From the NCBI RefSeq assembly GCF_030403745.1, contig NZ_JAQMWP010000006.1, forward strand, positions 1 through 64,000: 64,000 bases of DNA, in the 5' to 3' direction. The DNA is from Streptomyces sp. S.PB5. GTDB lineage: Bacteria > Actinomycetota > Actinomycetes > Streptomycetales > Streptomycetaceae. Made by a program: the position numbers and the translations under genes. Under the pieces are notes generated by a model, which saw only the letters and a list, made by a program, of their open reading frames with translations, made no database searches and had not been told where the DNA came from. Below, one piece after another: positions 50,119-59,540 of this stretch; position 1 is the stretch's first letter, and every line of letters begins with the position of its first letter.

Positions 50119-51153
50119 CTACGGGTTCAGTACGACCTTTCCGGCGACCGTCCCCGACTCGGCCAGCCGCAGGGCGTCGGCGGCGCGGGTGAGCGGGAGT
50201 TGGGCGGCGATCCGGGCCGTGACCTCGCCGCGCTGGAGGGCGGCGAAGACCAGGGTGAGGTCGGTGCGCAGGCGGGCGCGGAACCGGGTCCTGGCCAGGG
50301 CCCGGCCGGCCCAGACGTTGAAGAAGTAGGCGCGGCGCCGGTTGGGCAGGGCGTTCCACAGCCACACCCGGCCGAGCAGCTTGAGGACGGGCCACTGCTT
50401 GGAGCCCTCGGCGTCGCGGGTGGCGGCGCTGCCGTACGACACGAGCGTGCCGCCGGGGGCGAGGAGCCGCCAGGAGTCGACGATGCCGCGGCCGCCGACA
50501 TGGTCGAAGACGGCGTGCACCCCATGGGGAGCGTGCTCGCGGATGCGCGCGGCGAGGTCGCCGGTGCGGTAGTCGACGGGGACGACTCCCTGTTCCCGCA
50601 GGGCGTCGTGATGGCGTGCGGACGCCGTGCCGATCACCCGCGCGCCCGCGGCTTGCGCGAGCTGGACCAGGACCGATCCGACGCCACCGTTCGCGCCGTG
50701 CACCACGACGGTGTGCCCCGCGCGGACGCGGGCCTTGCGGTGCAGCATCTGCCAGGCGGTGATGCCGTTGACGACGAGGGTCTCCGCCTCCGCCGCGCTG
50801 ATCCCGTCGGGCACCGGGACCACGTCCGCCGCGTCGACGAGCACATGGCTGGCCCAGCCGCCGACCTTGACGAGCGCGGCGACCCGGGTGCCGGCCAGGG
50901 CGGGGTCGACGTCCTGGCCGGTCGCCAGGACCGTACCCACGAGGTCGTAGCCGGGGACGAACGGGAAGGGCGGCTGGTCGTAGTAGCGCCCGCGGCGCAT
51001 CTGCTGCTCGGCGAAGGAGACGCCGGTCGCCTCCATCCGGATCACCACCTGGCCGGGGCCCGCGGCGGGTACGGCTCCGCGCCGGATCTGAAGTCCCTCG
51101 GGCTCGACCTTGCCCGGCAGGACGACCTCGACGAGTTCCTCGGTGCTGTTCAT
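50119..51153 (-). CDS. MDR-family zinc-less dehydrogenase (quinone oxidoreductase-like)
   Basis: 344 residues from ATG 51153, with GGAGG 6 nt upstream. GroES-like N-terminal domain, then the NADPH-binding motif VVVHGANGGVGSVLVQLA (about 150). No structural-zinc cysteines are seen, as in quinone reductases (QorA type). Divergent from a TetR gene with a shared operator region, indicating control by that repressor. Confidence 0.88.
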   Translation of the reverse strand: MNSTEELVEVVLPGKVEPEGLQIRRGAVPAAGPGQVVIRMEATGVSFAEQQMRRGRYYDQPPFPFVPGYDLVGTVLATGQDVDPALAGTRVAALVKVGGWASHVLVDAADVVPVPDGISAAEAETLVVNGITAWQMLHRKARVRAGHTVVVHGANGGVGSVLVQLAQAAGARVIGTASARHHDALREQGVVPVDYRTGDLAARIREHAPHGVHAVFDHVGGRGIVDSWRLLAPGGTLVSYGSAATRDAEGSKQWPVLKLLGRVWLWNALPNRRRAYFFNVWAGRALARTRFRARLRTDLTLVFAALQRGEVTARIAAQLPLTRAADALRLAESGTVAGKVVLNP

Positions 51154-51199
51154 GGCGGCCTCCACAGAGTCAGTGAGTTACGCGGCTTCACGTTCGTTA

Positions 51200-51239
51200 G
51201 AAGTTATAACCGCACGAGTTCGGGAGTGTCAATAACTTC
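51200..51239. promoter_or_regulatory. Operator region between the dehydrogenase and TetR genes
   Basis: GAAGTTAT (51200-51207) and ATAACTTC (51232-51239) form an inverted pair. GTTATAAC at 51203-51210 is itself palindromic. The stretch is A+T-rich against its background and holds both promoters. The TetR product is the likely ligand. Confidence 0.6.
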
Positions 51240-51256
51240 AGTGATAGCCTCTAACT

Positions 51257-51913
51257 ATGGTGAACTCGAAGGCGGAGACCCCGCGTGCGCGCTACCGCGC
51301 CCAGGTGCGTACGGAGATCAAAGAGCGCGCGTGGGAACAGATCGCCACGGCGGGCGCGTCCGCGCTCTCCCTCAACGCGATCGCCAAGCAGATGGGCATG
51401 AGCGGACCCGCGCTGTACCGGTACTTCGACGGCCGCGACGAGCTGATCACCGAACTCGTCAGGGACGCGTACCGAAGCCTCGCCGACACCTTCCGCACGG
51501 CCTCGGAGGGCGGTGCCGATGTGACCGCGCTGGCGCACGCTCTGCGGGGATGGGCCCTGGCGGACCCGCAGCGTTACTTCCTCATCTACGGCACGCCCGT
51601 CCCTGGCTACCGAGCACCCGACGACACGACCGCCATCTCGTCCGAGATCATGGCGACCCTGCTGGACGCCTGTGCGGTGTCGCCCCTGAGCGGACCGGCG
51701 ACACCGTTCGACACGCACCTCGCAGACCACCGGGACTGGGCGGACGGCCATCCCGCCCCGCCCGCGGCCCTCCATCGGGCCCTGGCCTTCTGGACCCGTC
51801 TGCACGGCGTGCTGTCCCTGGAACTCGCAGGCCACTTCACCGGCATGGGAATCGACCCCGCGCAGTTCTTCGCCGCCGAACTGGCCGACCTGACCGGCGC
51901 GCCGGTGAACTGA
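51257..51913 (+). CDS. TetR-family repressor
   Basis: 218 residues. The N-terminal HTH reads ALSLNAIAKQMGMSGPALYR, then YFDGRDELI. The ligand-binding half ends in LELAGHFTGMGIDPAQFF. No ribosome site is seen before the ATG, so a leaderless transcript is possible. It is divergent from the quinone reductase gene, the usual local-repressor arrangement. Confidence 0.9.
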   Translation: MVNSKAETPRARYRAQVRTEIKERAWEQIATAGASALSLNAIAKQMGMSGPALYRYFDGRDELITELVRDAYRSLADTFRTASEGGADVTALAHALRGWALADPQRYFLIYGTPVPGYRAPDDTTAISSEIMATLLDACAVSPLSGPATPFDTHLADHRDWADGHPAPPAALHRALAFWTRLHGVLSLELAGHFTGMGIDPAQFFAAELADLTGAPVN

Positions 51914-52084
51914 CCACGTCGCGCCTGGCCTTGGTGCGTGCCTACGGGGCGGGACCGTCACGGGTGGGGTCCAGGATGGTGGGCTTCTCGCGCGCGGGAA
52001 TGCCGGGGCGGGATCACGCTGCTGTCCCCCACCTTCCCCCACCTTCCGCGACCAGCCATCAGGCGTTCGCCGCCGCCGGCATCA

Positions 52085-52128
52085 GGCCGAAAAAAATCCA
52101 TGGATCTTCGCGGCAACCTTTTTCGGCC
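52085..52128. repeat. Inverted repeat upstream of ricin-domain gene
   Basis: GGCCGAAAAA and TTTTTCGGCC, 24 nt apart, 18 bp before the gene. Could be a regulatory hairpin or a rho-independent-type terminator for the TetR gene. Confidence 0.5.
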
Positions 52129-52145
52129 TCTCGGACCACTAAGCG

Positions 52146-54071
52146 ATGTCCGGCCAAGTGGCCCGGTCAGATGCAACGGCTGAAAGCGAGAGCACAGGCG
52201 TGTCCCTGGAACGAGAGAACAGGCATGTCCCCGGCCCACCCACGTCACCGGTGGCGTCCCGCGGCGGCGGCCACCGTGCCGACGGCGGCGCGCGCGGCGA
52301 TCGCCCGAAGCATCGTGGCCGTCGGTTGCTCGCACGTCGGGGTCTCTGGGCGGGTATCTCCATGGTGGTCCTGGCCGGCTCGGCTGTCGTGGTCACCCAG
52401 GCTTCGGCAGATCAGAAGAAGACCCCGGATCTGAAGAAGTGGTACGTGCTGGTCAACCGCAACAGCGGCAAGGTGCTGGACGACCGCGGCTCCGCCAAGA
52501 ACGACGGCGCGGCGATGGTGCAGTGGACCCGTCACGGCGGGGCCAACCAGCAGTGGCGGTTCGTCGATTCGGGTGGCGGGTACTACCGGCTGCAGAACCG
52601 GAGCTCCGGCAAGGTGCTGGACGACCTCGGCTGGTCGAAGACCGCCGGCTCCGCCATCGTGCAGTGGAAAGACCTGAACGCCACCAACCAGCAGTTCAAA
52701 CTGGCCAAGTCGTCGGACGGCTACGTGCGTCTGGTCAATCGCTTCAGCGGCATGACTGTCGGCGTCAAGAGCGCCTCCAAGGCCAACGGGCGCGACATCG
52801 TCCAGAACCGCGACCGGAGCGCCGCCAACCAGCAGTGGAAGCTCGTTGCGGCCGGTAGCGTCGCCGGCGGCACCGGGAACCCGGGGAACTCCGGCAGCAC
52901 GCCCACGCCCAGCGCCAGCACTCCGGCGAGCCAGGCTCCGAGCAGCACCCCGTCGTCGCCGCCGGCCTCTCCGGCCGCCACCAACGGCACGTCGACGAAG
53001 AGTTTCATGGGCAGCGACAAGGTGCTCATCGGCGGCTTGATGTCCGATGCCTCGGCGAACGCGGCGCCCTTCGACATGCGTTACGCCTACGTGCACAGCC
53101 AGCCCGCACCCTCGTCGGAGTACTACACGGCCTCACGCTGCAAGGACGCGTGGTCGAGCTGGTGGGGCTGCTGGAACGGCAGCACCACGGCGCCCGGCAC
53201 TTACGTGACCTGGCGGGACAGCGTGGTGGCCGAGGCGAAGTACAAGGGCAGCCCGCGTCCGCAGAAGATGCTCTGGACCTGGTACTCGTTGCGCGACCTC
53301 GGGGACGCGGCAGGCGAGGGCGACGGCCCGGGCGAGGTCAAGGCCATCAACAGGACCGACCTGCTCACCCGGTACCTGAACGACTACCGTTTCTTCCTCC
53401 AGAAGATCGGCAAGTCGCACGACGCGATCGACCTTGAGCCCGACTTCTGGGGCTTCGCCCGGTCGCTCGGCAATCTGCACCAGGTTCCCGCGCAGGTCAA
53501 GGCCTCGAATCCGACCGATTGCGGATCGCAGGAGAACAGCGCCTCCGGACTCGCCCAGTGCCTGATCTCGATGGCGCACAAGTACGCGCCGAACGCCTCC
53601 GTCGGGCTGCATCTCTCCTGCTTCGACTGGGAGACCGACGTCCAGAAGTGCGTCAAGGACTACGCGGACCTCGGGGCGAAGAACGCCGACTTCCTGGTCA
53701 GCGATGTGACGGACCGCGACGCGGGCTGGTACGCACTGCCGGAGCACGGCAGCCGTAACACCTTCTGGACCGACCAGAAGGCCGCCGCGTCGCTGAAGTT
53801 CTGGAAGACGATGGCCGAGTCCGTGGGCAAGCCGGTGGTCCTGTGGCAGATCCCCGTGGGCAACATGGCGCAGAACAACACGCCCGACCACTACAAGGAC
53901 GACAAGGTGGACTGGTTCTTCGGCCACATGGACCAGGTGGCGGACGCCCACATCGCCGGTCTGTTCTTCGGTGCGGGGTGGTCGGAGCAGACGACGCCCG
54001 AGACCGACGGCGGAAACCTGATCCGCAAGACGATCGCGTATGACAACGCGGGCCGTACAGCACTCAAGTAG
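52146..54071 (+). CDS. Secreted ricin-B lectin protein with putative glycoside-hydrolase-like C-terminal domain
   Basis: 641 residues from ATG 52146; GTG 52200 is an alternative. A long charged N-terminus precedes a signal helix (LWAGISMVVLAGSAVVV). A ricin-type lectin trefoil covers about residues 95-235, with three QxW-like motifs (ANQQWRF, TNQQFKL, ANQQWKL). A Ser/Pro-rich linker leads to a C-terminal domain of about 340 residues with IDLEPDFWGF and VGLHLSCFDWE, resembling acidic sites of TIM-barrel hydrolases. Substrate unknown, probably a polysaccharide. Confidence 0.78.
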   Translation: MSGQVARSDATAESESTGVSLERENRHVPGPPTSPVASRGGGHRADGGARGDRPKHRGRRLLARRGLWAGISMVVLAGSAVVVTQASADQKKTPDLKKWYVLVNRNSGKVLDDRGSAKNDGAAMVQWTRHGGANQQWRFVDSGGGYYRLQNRSSGKVLDDLGWSKTAGSAIVQWKDLNATNQQFKLAKSSDGYVRLVNRFSGMTVGVKSASKANGRDIVQNRDRSAANQQWKLVAAGSVAGGTGNPGNSGSTPTPSASTPASQAPSSTPSSPPASPAATNGTSTKSFMGSDKVLIGGLMSDASANAAPFDMRYAYVHSQPAPSSEYYTASRCKDAWSSWWGCWNGSTTAPGTYVTWRDSVVAEAKYKGSPRPQKMLWTWYSLRDLGDAAGEGDGPGEVKAINRTDLLTRYLNDYRFFLQKIGKSHDAIDLEPDFWGFARSLGNLHQVPAQVKASNPTDCGSQENSASGLAQCLISMAHKYAPNASVGLHLSCFDWETDVQKCVKDYADLGAKNADFLVSDVTDRDAGWYALPEHGSRNTFWTDQKAAASLKFWKTMAESVGKPVVLWQIPVGNMAQNNTPDHYKDDKVDWFFGHMDQVADAHIAGLFFGAGWSEQTTPETDGGNLIRKTIAYDNAGRTALK

Positions 54072-54088
54072 GCACAGCTGACGAATGC

Positions 54089-54121
54089 GATGCGCCCCCA
54101 TCTCTTCGATGGGGGCGCATC
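54089..54121 (+). terminator. Hairpin terminator after the ricin-domain gene
   Basis: GATGCGCCCCCAT with its complement and a 7-nt loop, 18 bp past the stop. Confidence 0.85.
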
Positions 54122-54151
54122 TCGTCGTCTTCGTCGGCGTCTCACCGAGCA

Positions 54152-54187
54152 GCGCAGGCCGCCCGCGGCACTGCGGGCGGCCTGCGC
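54152..54187 (-). terminator. Hairpin terminator for the convergent SGNH gene
   Basis: A 15-bp stem (GCGCAGGCCGCCCGC) with a 6-nt loop, just beyond the SGNH stop. Confidence 0.8.
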
Positions 54188-54215
54188 TACCTGAGTGGGA
54201 TCTACTGACGGCTCG

Positions 54216-55346
54216 TCAGCTCTCTTCGCCCGTACGGCGCTTGCGCGCGAAGTAGACCGCGGCGGCACCGACCGCCGCGACCGCGAGACCGGCACCCGCG
54301 AGGACGGGGGTGCTGCTCGACGCGCCGGTCTCGGCGAGATCACCGTTCGGGGCCGGGGTGTTGGCCCCCGTGCCCGTGCCCGCACCGGGCGTCGGCGACT
54401 CGCTGGGAGCCGGGGAGTCGCTCGCGCCGGGCGTGGGCGACTCGCTGGGGGCCGGGGACTCACCCGCACCGGGCGCGTCGTTCTTGGCGAGCTCCGCCGC
54501 GAAGACGCCTGCGATCACCTTGTGGCCCTCGGCGTTGGGGTGCGGGTCCTGCTTCAGACACGCCCAGGTCAGCTGGCAGATCTTGGCCACGTTCGCCGGC
54601 ACCTCGCCCGCGCCGGGCACGTTCACCTGGGTGGTGAAGTCGTCCGAGGAGAAGGCCCCGGCCACGTCGGCCACCTTGAAACCGGCGGACTTGTACACCT
54701 GGGTGATCCCGGCGTTGGCGGCCCTGACCAGGGGTGCCGACTCCTTGGCGGCCTGCTGCCCCGCGGCGCCCTGCAGCCAGGCCGCCAGGAACGGGTTCTG
54801 ATACGTCGAGCCCACGATCTGGGTGTTGTCCGTGCCGGCCTGGCGGAGCGCGCCCGCGATCTGCGCGAGGTTCTTCGCCATGGTCTGGCTCTTGCTGGTC
54901 AGGCATGCCCCGTCGAGGGTACGGGCCGGGGTGACGCAGTTGAGGAGGATGTCGTTGGCGCCCACGGTCAGGGTGACGTAGGCGACCTTGCCCTGGTGCT
55001 GGGCCATGGCCTTCAGGGCGGCGTCCAGTTGGGACTTGGCGTCGGGATAGTCGCACTTGCCGCCGTTGATCATGGACTCGGTGGTCTCAGCGGTGCAGCC
55101 CAGGCGTATGTGCTCCAGTCCGGGGGTGCGCTGCTTGAGCTGCGCGTAGAGCTGGTCGGTGTAGGCGACGTCGGTGTCCTTGTCGACGTCCGGCTGGTAG
55201 CCAGAGGCCTGGGAGTCACCGAGCGAGATGTAGTAGGTGGTGTCGCCGTTGGTCGACTCGTCGGCAGTGGCCAGACCGGGCGTGCTCAGCACGATCGTCA
55301 TGGCAGAGATGGCCAGCGGGGGGACGAAACGCTGAAGGGGTCTCAT
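54216..55346 (-). CDS. Cell-wall-anchored SGNH/GDSL hydrolase
   Basis: 376 residues; ATG 55346 used (GTG 55349 is adjacent). A signal peptide precedes the SGNH blocks: GDSQASGY (nucleophile Ser), VTLTVGANDI and DPHPNAEGH (catalytic Asp/His). A linker of repeated PAPSESPTPGA units then leads to LAETG, a membrane helix and a RKRR tail, the sorting signal of class E sortases. It is probably an esterase or lipase displayed on the wall. Confidence 0.92.
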   Translation of the reverse strand: MRPLQRFVPPLAISAMTIVLSTPGLATADESTNGDTTYYISLGDSQASGYQPDVDKDTDVAYTDQLYAQLKQRTPGLEHIRLGCTAETTESMINGGKCDYPDAKSQLDAALKAMAQHQGKVAYVTLTVGANDILLNCVTPARTLDGACLTSKSQTMAKNLAQIAGALRQAGTDNTQIVGSTYQNPFLAAWLQGAAGQQAAKESAPLVRAANAGITQVYKSAGFKVADVAGAFSSDDFTTQVNVPGAGEVPANVAKICQLTWACLKQDPHPNAEGHKVIAGVFAAELAKNDAPGAGESPAPSESPTPGASDSPAPSESPTPGAGTGTGANTPAPNGDLAETGASSSTPVLAGAGLAVAAVGAAAVYFARKRRTGEES

Positions 55347-56107
55347 CACTTACTTGCGCTTTCCAGTTGTTGGGGGGTGTGGATGCCGAAAGCATGGGCG
55401 TGAGCGGTGGTTGGCGAGCAGCGAAACTCATCCGCCACAGTTTCCGGGCACCCGAAGAAGGCCTTGGTGAAGGCACGGGGGGATTGCTGTCTCCGTGAGA
55501 TTGCGGGATCTGCCCGGCTTCACTTCGGAGACGCGGTCGTCAATCTAGCAGGATGGAAAACGACTTGGATATGGGAGACCCACAAAACGACGGTCATGAC
55601 GACACGTGTAACCCTCAGAAAGGCTCGGCCGGTCGGGAATTGGTGACCGGACCCGTTGGTAGCTATTCATTGAGTGATCAACGGGTGGTGAATACTCCTC
55701 GCGGGCAGGCCGCTCACCTGCAGGAGTAGAGGTCCAACTGCCGGTTGAGGCTGGTGATTGAGCGTAGTGGACCGAATGACACCGGGCCTCACGTTCGGCG
55801 GGTCGAATGGCGCCGATCTCAGAATGCAGACGCCGGAGGGCAATGCGGCCACGTATTCCGCGGAGTTGGACAGCACACGGCAGCGCTGTTCGGCTCGCCC
55901 CCCATGCCTTTTGACGATCGCGTTCACCACGTCGCCGGGACCGGTTCGCCTTCCTGACGGCGCGGCTTCGGGAGGATTTCCTTCAGAACCGGACCGGGCG
56001 CGGTGTGCAGAACCGTCGCCGGCTCCGGCACTCACCATTCGACGAACGCCTACCGGAAGTCGGTGAGGAGCGTTGTCGCGCATTACCCGAATGCGACGTG
56101 GGCTTCC
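55347..56107. other. Non-coding region, partly A+T-rich
   Basis: About 760 bp. Several short ORFs exist on both strands but none shows a ribosome site, codon bias or family motif. The patch around 55540-55680 is lower in GC. Nothing further can be supported. Confidence 0.5.
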
Positions 56108-56227
56108 TCAACGAGTCGGACGAAAGCGGCTTGGCGCGCAGGGGCGGCCGGTGAGCTGCTCGATCTTGTGCATGCGGTAGACGACCGTGTTGGACCGCCA
56201 CACCACGATCGCTCTCTGCCCGGCCTG
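56108..56227 (-). pseudogene. C-terminal HTH fragment of a PucR/CdaR-like regulator
   Basis: The minus-strand frame reads IVVWRSNTVVYRMHKIEQLTGRP, shown here only in part as WRSNTVVYRM and KIEQLTGRP. That is the HTH_30 signature of PucR-type regulators. Upstream sequence in this frame is unrelated and the tail is short, so only a relic remains. Confidence 0.45.
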
Positions 56228-56348
56228 CCTCACCGACCACCTGACGAGCCCGGCGGACTGACGAACGTCCGCTGCCAACGCCCGCCGCCGACGTCCGCTG
56301 CCCCGACCGACGTCCGCCGCCCCGGCCGACGTCATCACCCAGGTCCGG

Positions 56349-56801
56349 TCAGCCGACGGTGAAGTCGACGGCCTTGGTGTCCAGCGTGGTGGTGCCGTCC
56401 TCGGCGGTGGCGAGCACGGCGACATGCCAGGTACCGCGCGGGGCCGAAGCGGCATCGCCGGCGGTCACGGCAACCGTGTACGCGCATCGCACGGTGCCCG
56501 TACCGGCAGCCTTGCAACGGGCCGACTCCGCCTCGGTCATCTCCTTGGCGGTCGGCTGCTTCGCGGCGAGCCCGGACTTGTCCGGCCAGGCCAGCACCTT
56601 GACGTTCTTGACGCCGGAGGACGCCGTGACCTCGGTGGAGAAAGTGAACGAGCCGTTCCGGGCGCCCTCCGGGGCGGTGTAGCGCGCGGTGCTGTCCGCC
56701 AGGGCGGGAGCCTGGTCCCCGGCATAGGCGAGAGCGAAGGCTCCGGCGCCCGCGAGGACGACGGCACCGGCGGCGACAGACAGGGCGATACGACGGGACA
56801 T
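56349..56801 (-). CDS. DUF5707 exported protein
   Basis: 150 residues from ATG 56801, with GGAG 8 nt upstream. A signal peptide (ALSVAAGAVVLAGAGAFALA) is followed by a beta-sandwich-like domain (GSFTFSTEVTASSGVKNVKV, then ARCKAAGTGTVRCAYTV with two Cys). DUF5707 proteins are Streptomyces-specific secreted proteins of unknown function. A longer ORF to 56921 lacks support. Confidence 0.82.
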   Translation of the reverse strand: MSRRIALSVAAGAVVLAGAGAFALAYAGDQAPALADSTARYTAPEGARNGSFTFSTEVTASSGVKNVKVLAWPDKSGLAAKQPTAKEMTEAESARCKAAGTGTVRCAYTVAVTAGDAASAPRGTWHVAVLATAEDGTTTLDTKAVDFTVG

Positions 56802-57052
56802 GGCGAGTACTCCGTAACTGGCTCGAACGATCTCGGCTGAAGACACCCGACGCTCTCGTTCGCGCCGGTGCACCGATGCTCGCAACGAGCAGGCATCCCG
56901 GACCTGAGTACGGACACTCAACTCGGCCTGGGCGATCGGGCCGTGACACCCGCCGGATCACCCAGGCTCCTCCGGGAGGAACGTGCACCCCGGGCATCCG
57001 CATCCGGGGCGCACGTTCGCGTCAAGCCCAACAGCCGTTACGCCGACTGCCG

Positions 57053-58438
57053 TTACGCCCAGCAGCCGTTCACGGTCGCGGCGAGGCCGTCCATCGCGTC
57101 CTTGATGGCGCTGTTGCTTGCCGTCGAGTCGTTCTCCACGAAGGAGAAGACCTTCCACCGGCCGTCCTTGCCCACCGTCAGACCGCTCAGTGCGATGGCG
57201 CCGGTGAGGGTGCCGGTCTTCGCGTACACCTTGCCGACGGCGCACTTCGAGTTCTCGTCGTCGAAGCGGCCCCACTCCGGGCCGAGCGTGCTGCCGGTCT
57301 CGCCCGCGACCGGGAGGCCGTCGCGGATCGAGCTCAGGAGGTGCTCGTAGCGCTTCTCCGTGAGCAGGTCGAGGATCTCCGCCAGCGTCCGGGCCGGGAT
57401 GCGGTTGGCACGGGAGAGGCCGCTGCCGTCGTAGATCTGGAAGTTCTCCAGCGACACTCCGTACCGCCGGCTCAGTACGTCGCGCACGACCGCCGTGCCG
57501 CCCTCGAACGTGGCGGGCTGCCCGGCGCCCAGCGCGGTCATCCGCAGCAGGGTCTCGGCGGTGTTGTTGTCGCTGACCTTGATCATGTGGTGGACGATGT
57601 CCGACAGCGGGGCGGACCTGTGGCGCGCCACCGGTACGTCGGTGATGTCCGCCGTGCGGCGCGTGACGTCGCCGTCCACGGTGACGCCGGCGTCGGCGAG
57701 TTGCTCGGCGAAAACCTGTCCCGCGTCGATCGAGGTGTCGTTGACGGCGTGTCCGTCGACGACGAGGGCACGGACGGGAGCGACGTCGCCCGGGAAGTAG
57801 TCGGGCTTCCAGCCGTTGGCCAGGGTCGAGTCGGAGAAGAGGCTGTCGTCCACGGCGACCTTCACGGTCGTCAGACCCGCGGCCTTCAGGCCTGCCACCG
57901 CGTCCTTGGCCATGTCGGCGAGGTCCGCGGCGGTCAGCGTCCGGTCGCCGCCGCCGACGAGGGTGAGGGTGCCGTCGCCGTAGACGACCTTCGTCTTGAA
58001 CCGGTGATCCGGGCCGAGCACGGTCAGGGCGGCGGTCGCGGTGGCGAGCTTGGTGTTGGACGCCGGCATCAATGCGGTGGCGCCGTTGTGGTCCCACACC
58101 GTGGCGTCCGACTCGGCGTCCAGCACCACGCCGCTGACGTTGTTGCCCAAGCGCGCGTCGTTGACCCGGGTGTTGAGGTTCGCGGCGATCGCCTGGTCGG
58201 CGGGGTCGAGGTCGTCGTCCGCGCCCGGGGCCGCGTCGGGGGCCGTCGCGGTGGTGTTTGCGTTGGCGGCGAAGGCCGAGGGACCGGCGAGCACGGCCGA
58301 CGCGACGGGCACGGCCATGGCGAGGACCAGCGCTCGGCGGGCGCCCGCGCCGAGCTGCTTCGGCTTGCGATGCCGGTGGCGACCGCCCGGGGTGAAGGCG
58401 GATGGGGGCACGGCTTCGGGGTCGGGTTCGGGGTTCAT
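57053..58438 (-). CDS. dacB: D-alanyl-D-alanine carboxypeptidase (PBP4/DacB, peptidase S13)
   Basis: 461 residues from ATG 58438. A cytosolic proline-rich stretch and a membrane/signal helix (ALVLAMAVPVASAVLAG) precede the enzyme. The penicillin-binding motifs are SNTK (SxxK, about 132), SDN (SxN, about 310) and KTGT (about 415). The large insertion between SxxK and SxN is typical of class C PBPs. It trims pentapeptide stems of peptidoglycan outside the membrane. Confidence 0.93.
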   Translation of the reverse strand: MNPEPDPEAVPPSAFTPGGRHRHRKPKQLGAGARRALVLAMAVPVASAVLAGPSAFAANANTTATAPDAAPGADDDLDPADQAIAANLNTRVNDARLGNNVSGVVLDAESDATVWDHNGATALMPASNTKLATATAALTVLGPDHRFKTKVVYGDGTLTLVGGGDRTLTAADLADMAKDAVAGLKAAGLTTVKVAVDDSLFSDSTLANGWKPDYFPGDVAPVRALVVDGHAVNDTSIDAGQVFAEQLADAGVTVDGDVTRRTADITDVPVARHRSAPLSDIVHHMIKVSDNNTAETLLRMTALGAGQPATFEGGTAVVRDVLSRRYGVSLENFQIYDGSGLSRANRIPARTLAEILDLLTEKRYEHLLSSIRDGLPVAGETGSTLGPEWGRFDDENSKCAVGKVYAKTGTLTGAIALSGLTVGKDGRWKVFSFVENDSTASNSAIKDAMDGLAATVNGCWA

Positions 58439-58634
58439 GGGGGGCTTTCCGTGATGTACGCCGACGTAAGGACAAGCCGGCGCAGTGGGGAAGGGTGTGG
58501 CTCTGTGACGCGAAATGACCAGCGTGGCACAAGTGGTGGCATGAACCCCACGGCTCACAAAAGCCAACTCACAAGTAAGAGACAGAGATCACAAGCTCGC
58601 GCACGCCAATCGGCCGGGATTCCAGGGGGAGTTG

Positions 58635-58916
58635 GCCGAAGTCCGTTCCGCGCAACAGAGGCCCTGCGCACGGCGAAAGCCGCGGCCGGTGGTTCCTGAT
58701 CGTCGACCTGAGCGACGTGACGTTCATGGACGGCGGCGTCCTGGGCCCGCTGTGCGCGGCATGGCGCGACTGCGACCGGCGGCACGGAGGGGTACGCGTC
58801 GTCCACACCCGGCCGGGCCCCGGTCTGGTGTTCCTGGCCTGGGGCCTGGCGGAGCTGTTCCCGCGGTACGCGAGCGCCCAGGACGCCTGGCACGACGTAC
58901 CCGCGGACCGCGGTGC
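58635..58916 (+). pseudogene. STAS-domain (anti-anti-sigma) gene remnant, frameshifted
   Basis: FRATEALRTAKAAAGG in one frame continues in another frame as WFLIVDLSDVTFMDGGVLG and then LCAAWRDCDRRHGGVRVV, the STAS core with the DxSxVxFMD signature. The one-base shift is near 58695. The N-terminal strands are missing. Not functional unless frameshifting occurs. Confidence 0.7.
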
Positions 58917-59045
58917 ATCAAGGGCCCCGGACGCCCGGCGCACGTACTCCCCGGCCGTCGGCCACCGGGGCGCCCGCGGGGCACGCCGGAGCAGGGTGGC
59001 AGGACCGGCGCGTCTCCCACCGGGACATCGAACTCCGAGGTCGCC

Positions 59046-59297
59046 ATGCAGTCCACGCAAGCACCCTCGGACGGACATGCCGAGGTCCGTATCGTCGCCG
59101 CCTCGCCCGAGGTCGCCCGCCGGGTCGCGGAGGCTCTGCGCCGTTGTTCCGCCGCCACCGAGCAGCGCAGCTGTCCCGCGGGCGCCGACGGCGGAACCCG
59201 ACTAACCCTCACCGTGGACACCACGCGCGCGGCGGAACCCGAACAGTCGTGGCTGGAGAGCAGCCGGTCCGCTCAGGACAGCCGGCCGCGCAGCTGA
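59046..59297 (+). CDS. Small conserved hypothetical protein
   Basis: 83 residues from ATG, with GAGG 6 nt upstream. The region HAEVRIVAASPEVARRVAEA, then LRRCSAATEQRSCPAGADGG, forms an alpha-beta unit seen in many small Streptomyces proteins near STAS and DUF5994 genes. Function unknown. Confidence 0.7.
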   Translation: MQSTQAPSDGHAEVRIVAASPEVARRVAEALRRCSAATEQRSCPAGADGGTRLTLTVDTTRAAEPEQSWLESSRSAQDSRPRS

Positions 59298-59540
59298 GCC
59301 GGTGCCCGGGAGACGGTCCGGCGGGTCTGCGACGGCGCCCCGGGGGAGGGTCCGTCCGGTCCCTGCGGGGAGTAGCGTGAACTCATCGGGAGCACGTCGC
59401 ACACCGGCCCCGGCGCCGGTGCCGTTCCCGGTGAGCGACGACACCGGGCGGCTGCCCTCCCGCAGGGCCCGGAGACAGGTTCGACCGCCATGCTCACCTC
59501 TCTGGCCGTCAGCGCCGTGCTGATCCTGATCGTCGTCGCG

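Noticed and set aside
55667..56083. ORFs in the 55.4-56.1 kb gap on both strands
   Set aside because: No ribosome sites, no recognisable domains and mixed codon usage; left as non-coding.
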